Below are positions 6,261 to 14,055 of a stretch of 18,305 bases of DNA, piece by piece. The notes beneath the pieces were generated by a model. That model worked only from the letters and a program-made list of their open reading frames with translations, was not told the DNA's origin and did not search any database. Source of the stretch: Bathymodiolus brooksi thiotrophic gill symbiont. Lineage in GTDB: Bacteria; Pseudomonadota; Gammaproteobacteria; PS1; Pseudothioglobaceae. Both the position numbers and the translations under genes were made by a program. The stretch lies in contig NZ_CAHJWD020000520.1 of NCBI RefSeq assembly GCF_903642095.1, positions 1-18,305 on the forward strand, read 5' to 3'. Position 1 is the first letter of the stretch; every line of letters starts with the position of its first letter.

Positions 6261-9200
6261 ATGGAAGTTAAACCACAAGTGGAAGTTAAAGAGCAAGTAA
6301 TTAGAGCGGTTAAAACCGTTAAATTAGAATCGCTCGAACAACAAAACATTGTTATTGAGCAAACACAATCCAAACATATTAAAGTCAAACCGGGTAATGC
6401 CTATCAAGTGATTTTACAAAAGCATGATGCTTCGTTAGAAATAGATTTTAATGTCTTGGCAAAAAAACAAGGCAGTGATTTGGTGCTGTTGTTAGATGAT
6501 CAAACCACAGTTGTATTTGATGACTATTTTACGGTTTGCTTGGATGGTGCTTTGGGTTGTGTGGTATCTTTGCCTTCTGAAGGCGGTTTGTATCATATTT
6601 CTGATGCACAATTTAAGGTGCTTGATGACGGCACTGAATTGGTTTATTTTTACGGCGATTCTGGGGCGTTGAAAGATATTCTCGCAAGTTCTCCTGATAA
6701 TGACACTCTATCAGATTTTGTTGAACAACATAAAGAAGAAAGCTCCTCCCCTTATTTATATACAACATTAGGCTTGGGTGCGGTTGCCATTGCATTTGCA
6801 GTAAGTGGCGATTCTGACGATGATGATTCAACTAAATTTACTATTTCAGGCAATATTAGTGCTGGACAAGTGATTGAAGGGCATGATTTAACATTAAAAG
6901 TTTATGATAAAAATGGCGACGAAGTGGACGCTGATGAGGCGACTATTGAAGACAATGGCTCATTTTCTATCAATATTACAAAAGAATATACAGGGTATTT
7001 AATCGTTGAAGTTACCAGTGGTGGAAAAAAGGATTACATCGATGAAGGTACTGGTGAAGAAAAAAGTTTATCAACCTCATTCAGATCAATCATTAAAGCA
7101 GAAGGCACAAAAGATATTACAGTGATGGTAAATCCGCTAACTGAGATTGTTGTGCGTAAAACACTTGGTGATATAGAAGGGGCATCCGATGGCGAAGGAA
7201 AATTAAAGGATGTGAGCGATATAGAGACTGATTTTGCCACTGCCAATACTGCAGTCAACAAAGCGTTTCATATGGAAGATGTAGATATTAGTAGCACCCA
7301 ACCTGCGGTAGTTAATGCGGGTAGTTATGACAGTTCTGCCAGTGCTAATGCCAAGGTATTGGGGTATATATTATCTGGTATTTCTGGTATGGAGACCTAT
7401 GACCGTAATGGCAAATTAGAGGATGAGAAAACCACGGTTAAAGTTTTAGAGGAAATGGTTGAAGCAATTGATGATAGTGGCGTGCTAAAGGAAACTGTAA
7501 AAGCAGATTTTTTAGCAGGTTTAAATCAAGCGGATGATAAGACAAACCCAGATAAAGATGATATACCAAGCAGTTATGGTGAACAATTTAAGAGCATTAT
7601 CACCTACGCTGGAATAAAAATTAGCGACCATAAGGATGACAATGATTTTGTTACAAATACAAAAAATCAGACTATCACTGCCGCCCTTAAGAGTGCATTA
7701 ACAGGCAATGAAAAACTTTGGGGTAGTGTAGACAGTGGTGCAAGTTGGGAACATATCACTAATAAAATTAGCGGTAATAGCCTTGATATTTCATGGGATA
7801 TGGATTTAAAAGAGGGTGATTATATTATTCAGTTTGCAATTACTGCGAGTGCGATAACAGAATCAACAAAGGTAGGGGATAATATTAAAGGCGGAATTGC
7901 TTTACAATTTTACACATTAGACACCACGGCACCAGCACAGGCGACGATTGAAAAAGTGATTACTACAGACAATGCTAACCTTGCTAGTGGCGAAACAACT
8001 AACGATAGCACGCCAAGTATTCGTGTTTCTTTAAAGAATGGTGATAATATTATTGCAGAAAAAGACGATAGAATTCAGATAAAGGTAAATGACGGAACGA
8101 GTTCGGGTTACACCCACTCTAAATATGCAATACTGAGTGAAAATGATATTGAGAGAGGCTGGAAAGAAGTGGAGTTAAATGCCTTGAGTCCAAGTGAGAA
8201 TAATGACAATAAGACATACAAATTTCAAGTAAGTATAATTGACCAAGCGGGCAATGAAAGCCCTTCATCAGGTATGTATTCAATTATTTACGATGGCGAG
8301 GTTGAGGCTTTAACGCTAGCATTGAAAGATGACACAGGTGAAAGTATTACGGATAACATTACTAAAAACCAAAATATGACAATCGGCAACATTGAAAAAG
8401 GTGCCAAGATTGAATATATTTTAGATGGTGGCGATGAATGGAAAACACTTGCAAGTGATAAGATTACTTATACTGATGATAATGATGATACCAAAGGGGT
8501 AGCGAAGATTGAGCTAGAGGAAGATGCCGTTTACAAAACGGGTAACATTAAAGTCAGACAAACTGACAGTGCGGGCAATACTAATACTGGTTCCGACATT
8601 GCAAAAAATGCGGAAAAATGGACGATTGACAACACAAAAGCTCTTTATGAAAAAGATGATAAACTGGATTTTGTCAAAATTTATGGAGATGATAACAGTA
8701 TTCAAGTAAAGGAAGTTCGTATTACGCTGAAATTTGATGAAGACATTGTAAAGCCCACTGATTTTGACAAGGACTCCTTTATTATTCAGAGTATTGATAA
8801 TTCAAACCAGTCTAAGAATGAAATAATCAGCAAGGTTGAAATAGAGAGTAAAAAAGTTATGATTTATATTTCAGGAAATATAAATGCAAGTAGCATCCGT
8901 TTGTTATACAACCAAACTGACAATGACAAAGCCTTACAAGACAAAGCAGGCAATAGTGTTGCTGAGATTTCCGAAAGTTCCTATGAGGTAGATAATATAC
9001 CACCAGCACAGATAATCATTCAAAAAGCAATTACAGTTGATAACTCTAATATTGCCAATGGAAAAACAACTAAAAACAGTTCAATAAGTATTCGTATTAA
9101 TTTGATGGACTCTGAAGCAAACATTGAAGCAAAGCCGGGTGATAAAATTCAGATATTGCAAGATGGTTTTCATTCTCAATATGTGACGCTAGATGAAAGT

Positions 9201-12200
9201 GACATTGGTAATAAATACAAAGATATTGCATTATCATCATCATTAAGCCCAGGAAGCAACAATGACGATAAAACCTATATTTTTGAAGCAAGAGTTATTG
9301 ATCAAGTAGGCAACTTAGGGGCATTATCAGAAGAGTTTTCAGTTATTTATGATAGCCATGTTGATACATTGACATTACACTTGAACGATACAGGAACTGA
9401 CGAAAATGACGGTATTACCAATAACAAGACGATAACAATTAACAACATTGAGAAAGATGCCACAGTAGAATATACTTTAAATAATGGTAGCGATTGGATA
9501 ACAGTTAATAATGATAGTATTAGTAATACAGATAAATTTTCGTTTGATTTGGGAGAGAATAGCTATGCCAGTGGCATTGTTCGGGCAAGGCAGACTGATA
9601 AAGCTGGCAACACAAGCGAAGTTAGCAATTTGAGACAATGGGAGATAGATACTACAGGGCCTACCTATGAGAAAGATGATGAACTGGATTTTGTCAGAAT
9701 TTTCGGAGATGATAATAGTGCTATAGTAACAGAAGTTCGTATTACACTAAGATTTGATGAAGACATTGTAAAGCCGACTGATTTTAACAAAGATTTTTTT
9801 ACTGTTAAGAGTTTTAATGATGGTTCCACTAAGTCTAACAAAACAATCAGTAAGGTTGAGGTAGATGGCAAAGAAGTTGTGATTCATATCCTCGGCAATA
9901 TAATTCAAGATAATATTGATTTATCGTATACTGCATCTACATCACAAGACGGTAATAAATCTTTGCAAGATAAAGCAGGAAATAATATTACTGATATTAT
10001 TTCAAGTTTTTATACGGTGGACAATACACAACCACAACAGGTGGTGATTGACAAAGCAATCGTTGCTGGCAATGATCTTTCTAATAGAGATCTTGCTAGT
10101 GGAGATACTACCAACAATAGACTTATAAAAATTCGTGTTAATTTGACAGATACTGATGCAGAATCAGGCGATAAAATTCAGATACTGAAAGATGATTCTC
10201 ACTCTAAATATGTAACGCTAAATGAAAGTGATATTAATAATCAATACAAAGACATTGATTTATCGTTACCAAATTCGAGTAATAATAATGATAAAACCTA
10301 TGTTTTTGAAGCAAGAGTTATTAATGAAATGGGCAACTTAGGGATATTATCAGATAAATTTTCAATTACTTATGATAGCTATGTTGAAGCCTTGACATTG
10401 CACTTGAATGACACAGGAGTTAGTGGTAGCGACGGTATTACTAATCAAGAAGAGGTAACAATTAACAACATTGAGAGTGATGCCACAGTAGAATATACTT
10501 TAAATAATGGTGGCGATTGGATAACAGTCAACAATAATAACATTACCTATGAGGGCGATATAGGTAAATTTTCGTTTGATTTAACAAAGAATAGCACTTA
10601 TGCTAGCAATGCTATTCAGGCGAGACAGACTGACAAAGCAGGCAATGTGAGTAATATTAAGAATACAACGCAATGGAAGATAGATACCACAGGGGCTATT
10701 TATGAGCCAGACAGTAAATTAGATTTTGTTAGAATTTTTGAAGATGATGAGAATACGGTTAAAGAGAGTAAGATTACATTGGCATTCAATGAAAAAATTG
10801 TAAAACCTTCTACCTTTGAAAAAAATTCTTTTACTATTAAAATTGGTGCAACTGAGAAGACAATAGATAGAGTTGAAGTTAATGATAATAAAGTATCTAT
10901 TTATTTTTCAGGCGACATAATACCATCATCATCGTCATCAGATAAAATCCATATAAGATATCAGAAAAACACTGCCCCTGAAAAAAATTTACAAGATATA
11001 GCAGGTAATCAGATTGTCGATATAAGTGATAAAGAATACGATGTTGATATATCAGCCCCTTCAAAGCCAAATATTACCAATATTATTGACGACCAAGGAA
11101 CGACCAAAGGCGAAGTGGGTGATGGACAAACAACAGATGACAGCTATTTAAAAATTAAAGTTTCTATTGGAAGTAATGTTGTTGCAGATGATATTTTGTT
11201 TTTTTACAATGACGGAAAGTATTTAATGACCTACAGGCTTACCGAACAGGATATTGCCAACCAAAAAGCATCACCAATATTGAGTTTCGATACTTCAGTA
11301 AAAGGAGAGGCTTATAAATTAGGGGTTAAAATTCGCGATAAATCTGGCAATATGAGTGAAATGTCTGACATAAAGAATTTTACTGTTGACGCTGCAGTCA
11401 ATGAACCCATTGTTAAATTACTAGACACAGGCTCATCTGATGGGGATTACATTACCAGTAGCACTCTTGTTGAAGTTACTGGTATAGAGGAGGGTGCTTG
11501 GTGGGAGTATTCTGTTGATGGTGGCGACCATTGGATAACTTATGATTTTAAATCTGGAGAATTTAACACCATCAATGGTAAGAAAGTAAGTTCTACAGAA
11601 GATAAAACATATTCTTTTAAATTGAGTAAAAATACCACTTATGACCGAAATGATATTCAAGTTCGTCAAACAGATAAGGCTGGAAATGAAGGCATTCGTA
11701 AAATTAGTTCCGAAGTGGTTATTGACGACATTGCACCTGAATATCAATCGATAGTTGTTAGCGGACATATCGTTACTTTGATTTTTAGCGAAGATTTATA
11801 TGATAATTTTAATACCACGAGTAGCAGTGCAACAAGTCGATTTAAAGTGGAGGGTTATATAGTTAGCAGGGTAAACACTGAGGATAATAAAGTTCACCTT
11901 TCGGTTAACAAGTTAGCTGATGATGCAAGTGTACTTAAAATAAATTACACCCAACCAACTAGTAGCAGTAGTTATTATTTGAAAGATAAGGCGGGTAATT
12001 TGGTTGTAAATTCAGGTGATTTAACAATTGGCACAGATGCAGGTAGCACATTCAATGGAAGTGATAATAAGGATACATATATAGGCGGATCAGGTGATGA
12101 CATAATCACAGGTAGGGGAGGTGATGACACCTTAACGGGTGGTCTTGGTGCGGATATTTTTAATTACGATGCCACAACTGATGGTAATGATACTATTACT

Positions 12201-12443
12201 GATTTTACAATCGGTAGTAGTGGTGATAAATTGGATTTTAAGGATCTACTGAGTTACAGTTCGGCAGATGATTTAAGTAACTTTATAAAAGTTGAAGATA
12301 ACACCTCTGGTGGCGATGTTGTGATTTCTATTGATGCGAATGGTGATGGTAATGGCACAGATTTAACCGTTACTTTGGCTGGTATTGGCACGGGATCATT
12401 GAATTTACCAAATTTTGAAACAGATAACTTAATTGTGCTATAA
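6261..12443 (+). CDS. Giant type I secreted Bap/RTX-type adhesin
   Basis: A 2060-residue, acidic, Asp/Asn/Ser/Thr-rich surface protein. The N-terminus (1 to about 160) resembles the Bap/BapA prefix beta domain and holds the only two cysteines, Cys93 and Cys100. A hydrophobic segment (165-182) followed by an Asp cluster (184-190) may retain the protein in the envelope. Residues about 210-550 begin with an Ig-like module and continue with a helical-looking VNPLTEI segment. From 554 to about 1920 there are four tandem composite units of about 340-357 residues. Each has an Ig-like part, a second Ig-like part with a D-x-AGN motif, and a part with the RITL-x-FDEDIVKP signature resembling SwmB-type domains. 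The C-terminus has three RTX nonapeptides (1942-1968: GGSGDDIIT, GRGGDDTLT, GGLGADIFN) and a VCA0849-type secretion domain to the end. Its dedicated transporter genes follow directly. A role in attachment or cell-cell contact is inferred. Confidence 0.88.
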   Translation: MEVKPQVEVKEQVIRAVKTVKLESLEQQNIVIEQTQSKHIKVKPGNAYQVILQKHDASLEIDFNVLAKKQGSDLVLLLDDQTTVVFDDYFTVCLDGALGCVVSLPSEGGLYHISDAQFKVLDDGTELVYFYGDSGALKDILASSPDNDTLSDFVEQHKEESSSPYLYTTLGLGAVAIAFAVSGDSDDDDSTKFTISGNISAGQVIEGHDLTLKVYDKNGDEVDADEATIEDNGSFSINITKEYTGYLIVEVTSGGKKDYIDEGTGEEKSLSTSFRSIIKAEGTKDITVMVNPLTEIVVRKTLGDIEGASDGEGKLKDVSDIETDFATANTAVNKAFHMEDVDISSTQPAVVNAGSYDSSASANAKVLGYILSGISGMETYDRNGKLEDEKTTVKVLEEMVEAIDDSGVLKETVKADFLAGLNQADDKTNPDKDDIPSSYGEQFKSIITYAGIKISDHKDDNDFVTNTKNQTITAALKSALTGNEKLWGSVDSGASWEHITNKISGNSLDISWDMDLKEGDYIIQFAITASAITESTKVGDNIKGGIALQFYTLDTTAPAQATIEKVITTDNANLASGETTNDSTPSIRVSLKNGDNIIAEKDDRIQIKVNDGTSSGYTHSKYAILSENDIERGWKEVELNALSPSENNDNKTYKFQVSIIDQAGNESPSSGMYSIIYDGEVEALTLALKDDTGESITDNITKNQNMTIGNIEKGAKIEYILDGGDEWKTLASDKITYTDDNDDTKGVAKIELEEDAVYKTGNIKVRQTDSAGNTNTGSDIAKNAEKWTIDNTKALYEKDDKLDFVKIYGDDNSIQVKEVRITLKFDEDIVKPTDFDKDSFIIQSIDNSNQSKNEIISKVEIESKKVMIYISGNINASSIRLLYNQTDNDKALQDKAGNSVAEISESSYEVDNIPPAQIIIQKAITVDNSNIANGKTTKNSSISIRINLMDSEANIEAKPGDKIQILQDGFHSQYVTLDESDIGNKYKDIALSSSLSPGSNNDDKTYIFEARVIDQVGNLGALSEEFSVIYDSHVDTLTLHLNDTGTDENDGITNNKTITINNIEKDATVEYTLNNGSDWITVNNDSISNTDKFSFDLGENSYASGIVRARQTDKAGNTSEVSNLRQWEIDTTGPTYEKDDELDFVRIFGDDNSAIVTEVRITLRFDEDIVKPTDFNKDFFTVKSFNDGSTKSNKTISKVEVDGKEVVIHILGNIIQDNIDLSYTASTSQDGNKSLQDKAGNNITDIISSFYTVDNTQPQQVVIDKAIVAGNDLSNRDLASGDTTNNRLIKIRVNLTDTDAESGDKIQILKDDSHSKYVTLNESDINNQYKDIDLSLPNSSNNNDKTYVFEARVINEMGNLGILSDKFSITYDSYVEALTLHLNDTGVSGSDGITNQEEVTINNIESDATVEYTLNNGGDWITVNNNNITYEGDIGKFSFDLTKNSTYASNAIQARQTDKAGNVSNIKNTTQWKIDTTGAIYEPDSKLDFVRIFEDDENTVKESKITLAFNEKIVKPSTFEKNSFTIKIGATEKTIDRVEVNDNKVSIYFSGDIIPSSSSSDKIHIRYQKNTAPEKNLQDIAGNQIVDISDKEYDVDISAPSKPNITNIIDDQGTTKGEVGDGQTTDDSYLKIKVSIGSNVVADDILFFYNDGKYLMTYRLTEQDIANQKASPILSFDTSVKGEAYKLGVKIRDKSGNMSEMSDIKNFTVDAAVNEPIVKLLDTGSSDGDYITSSTLVEVTGIEEGAWWEYSVDGGDHWITYDFKSGEFNTINGKKVSSTEDKTYSFKLSKNTTYDRNDIQVRQTDKAGNEGIRKISSEVVIDDIAPEYQSIVVSGHIVTLIFSEDLYDNFNTTSSSATSRFKVEGYIVSRVNTEDNKVHLSVNKLADDASVLKINYTQPTSSSSYYLKDKAGNLVVNSGDLTIGTDAGSTFNGSDNKDTYIGGSGDDIITGRGGDDTLTGGLGADIFNYDATTDGNDTITDFTIGSSGDKLDFKDLLSYSSADDLSNFIKVEDNTSGGDVVISIDANGDGNGTDLTVTLAGIGTGSLNLPNFETDNLIVL
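7920..12020 (+). repeat. Four ~1-kb tandem units in the adhesin gene
   Basis: Units start near 7920, 8991, 10020 and 11046 (residues 554, 911, 1254 and 1596). Matching sub-domain starts confirm the period: the second parts begin at residues 681, 1034, 1375 and 1713, and the third parts at 790, 1130, 1475 and 1822. Units 1-3 are alike in DNA as well as protein, for example around 8716-8765 against 9736-9785, and 9435-9500 against 10458-10523. Unit 4 is the most diverged. The pattern fits expansion by recombination between copies. Confidence 0.8.
12084..12164 (+). repeat. RTX calcium-binding nonapeptide block
   Basis: Three consecutive nonapeptides with the GGxGxDxux pattern are encoded here (residues 1942-1968), the third with Ala in place of Gly-Asp. 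RTX repeats bind calcium outside the cell and fold type I secreted proteins after export. Only three copies is few but common for large adhesins, where the block mainly supports the C-terminal secretion domain. Confidence 0.85.
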
Positions 12444-12451
12444 ACATTAAA

Positions 12452-14020
12452 ATGATTAAAAGAATAACTATTACCCTTTTGTTTTGCATTTTAGTAGTGA
12501 GTGCTAATGCACAAACACGAACCCATGGTGCGTTTAGTTTGCCAAATTTAATTAACAAAGCGATTGCTTATCATCCTAGCATTGAAAGTAGCATTTTTTT
12601 AGAGAATTCTGCCAAGGATGAGATAACTGGTGCTAAATGGCGTTACTTTCCCACCCCTAGTTTTTCAATTAAACAGGTTGGAGCCTCTAGCACAGATGTT
12701 AATTATGGGGGTGATGATCGTATTGCATTACTTAGTTTTTCCCAGCCTTTATGGGCAGGTGGTGCCATTGATGCGAGATTAGAAAATTCTAGAGAAAAAT
12801 TTGCTGTAGCACATGAGGCAACTAGAGTTGCAGAGCGTGAATTGGCATTAAAAGTAATTAGTGCTTATAGTCGTTGGTATGACAGTTTTTTAAAGAAAGA
12901 GGCGTATGGTAAAAGCAAAAAAGAGCATGATATGCTTAATGTGCGTCTAAAGCGCCGTATTGAACAAGGTTTGTCCTCAACAAGTGATCTAAAGTTGGCT
13001 ACTTCACGCGCCACTCAATCAGGCACAAGTTTAAATTCTGCTATTATTCAGCATGAAAATGCTTTGCGTAGTTTGGAAGAATTGCTAGGCTCAAAACTTG
13101 ATTCAGAAGTATTAATTAGAGATTTTTATATTATTGAGTTTGATAATAACTTAGCAAGATTAAAAAGTAAGGCTTTGTCGATCAGCCCTCAAATTAAAAA
13201 AAATCAAGCCGAAAGTCGGGCGTTGAAGGCTGAATTAAAACAAGCCAAAGCCAGTCTTTATCCGGGTCTTAGTTTAAGAGTTGAACGCCAATGGGGTGAT
13301 TTTACGCGTTCTGAAAGTGAACCACAGAATCGTATATTTCTTGAGTTAAATAGTAGTCTTGGTGCTGGTTTGTCTAGTTTTTCGCAGGTTAAACAAATCA
13401 AACATCGTTATAAATCTTCACAGTCAAAAATTCAAGATGCAAAAAGTAAAATTGCACAGCAAATTGAACTAGATTGGGCATCTTCTCAGTCTTATAAACA
13501 ACAACAAGAATTATTATTAGTCTCGTTGAAAAATATAAAAGAAGTGCAAAAGTCATGGTATCGGCAGTTTTTAGCAGGGAGAAAACAATGGAATGAGGTG
13601 ATGAATTCTATTCGTGAGGTGTCGCAATTAGAGGCACAATTGGCGAATGTTTACGCCGAAACTGCAACTGTTAATTGGCGGATTTTTGTTTATGTGAAGC
13701 GGATAAATAGCATCCTTAAGCCATTTTCTAATGCCAAATCAAAGGCATTTAATGCAGATAAAACATTGTGGCATCCGGGGGTAAAAAATGCACCTAAATC
13801 AGGTATTTCTGATAAAGTATTGGATCTTGTTTTTGCCAAAGACAATGATGAGGCTGATAAAATTGTTTGGTTTGCCGATGTCGACACACATCAAAAAGCT
13901 ATTAAAGCAGTGAAAGACAATGGTTTCAGTAATTTTATCAAAAAAATGGACAACTGGTCACCAGGCAAGAAAATATCTAACAAGCCCATCCAATCTTCAC
14001 CAAAAGGCGAAGATAAGTGA
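12452..14020 (+). CDS. TolC-family outer-membrane channel with C-terminal extension
   Basis: A 522-residue outer-membrane efflux protein, expected to form the trimeric exit channel for the adhesin. A signal peptide is clear: MIKR, a hydrophobic core, then cleavage after Ala20 in SANA-Q. The body (about 28-410) has the repeated long-helix pattern of the TolC family, with SFSQPLWAGGAIDARLENS early and SSLGAGLSSFSQVKQ in the second half. Family members usually end shortly after the second half; here about 110 residues follow (411-522), with a Lys/Ser/Asn-rich linker and a compact segment (471-500) containing IVWFADVDTHQKAIKAVK. This extension would lie in the periplasm and its role is unknown. 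The ATG lies 8 bp after the adhesin stop without a Shine-Dalgarno sequence, so translation is probably coupled to the adhesin. LapE is the nearest functional analogue. Confidence 0.85.
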   Translation: MIKRITITLLFCILVVSANAQTRTHGAFSLPNLINKAIAYHPSIESSIFLENSAKDEITGAKWRYFPTPSFSIKQVGASSTDVNYGGDDRIALLSFSQPLWAGGAIDARLENSREKFAVAHEATRVAERELALKVISAYSRWYDSFLKKEAYGKSKKEHDMLNVRLKRRIEQGLSSTSDLKLATSRATQSGTSLNSAIIQHENALRSLEELLGSKLDSEVLIRDFYIIEFDNNLARLKSKALSISPQIKKNQAESRALKAELKQAKASLYPGLSLRVERQWGDFTRSESEPQNRIFLELNSSLGAGLSSFSQVKQIKHRYKSSQSKIQDAKSKIAQQIELDWASSQSYKQQQELLLVSLKNIKEVQKSWYRQFLAGRKQWNEVMNSIREVSQLEAQLANVYAETATVNWRIFVYVKRINSILKPFSNAKSKAFNADKTLWHPGVKNAPKSGISDKVLDLVFAKDNDEADKIVWFADVDTHQKAIKAVKDNGFSNFIKKMDNWSPGKKISNKPIQSSPKGEDK

Positions 14021-14055
14021 TGGCAAATATTAATACAACCAAGGACATTCAATGA
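14020..14055 (+). CDS. Possible 11-codon linking mini-ORF
   Basis: ATG at 14020 overlaps the tolC-like stop (TGATG) and reads MANINTTKDIQ before a TGA at 14053-14055, which overlaps the start of the ABC gene (ATGA). It fills the intergenic gap exactly and could relay ribosomes from one gene to the next. The peptide has no recognisable motif. It may be a chance arrangement, since the ABC gene has its own good ribosome-binding site. Confidence 0.2.
   Translation: MANINTTKDIQ
14041..14045 (+). promoter_or_regulatory. Ribosome-binding site of the ABC transporter gene
   Basis: AAGGA lies six bases before the ATG at 14052 and supports that start. Most other genes of this operon lack such a clear site and rely on overlap with the gene before. 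Confidence 0.6.

Noticed and set aside
10925..10940. Run of TCA/TCG serine codons as a phase-variable microsatellite
   Set aside because: The repeat unit is a trinucleotide, so slippage would only add or remove serines and would not switch the gene off.
11433..11768. A 111-codon minus-strand open frame inside the adhesin gene
   Set aside because: It lies wholly antisense to a well-supported coding region, shows no domain or ribosome-binding site, and is explained by the repetitive codon use of the adhesin. The other antisense frames in the window fail for the same reasons.
7920..12020. Repeat array as a CRISPR
   Set aside because: The repeats are about 1 kb, coding and contiguous. No short repeat-spacer pattern or cas gene is present anywhere in the window.
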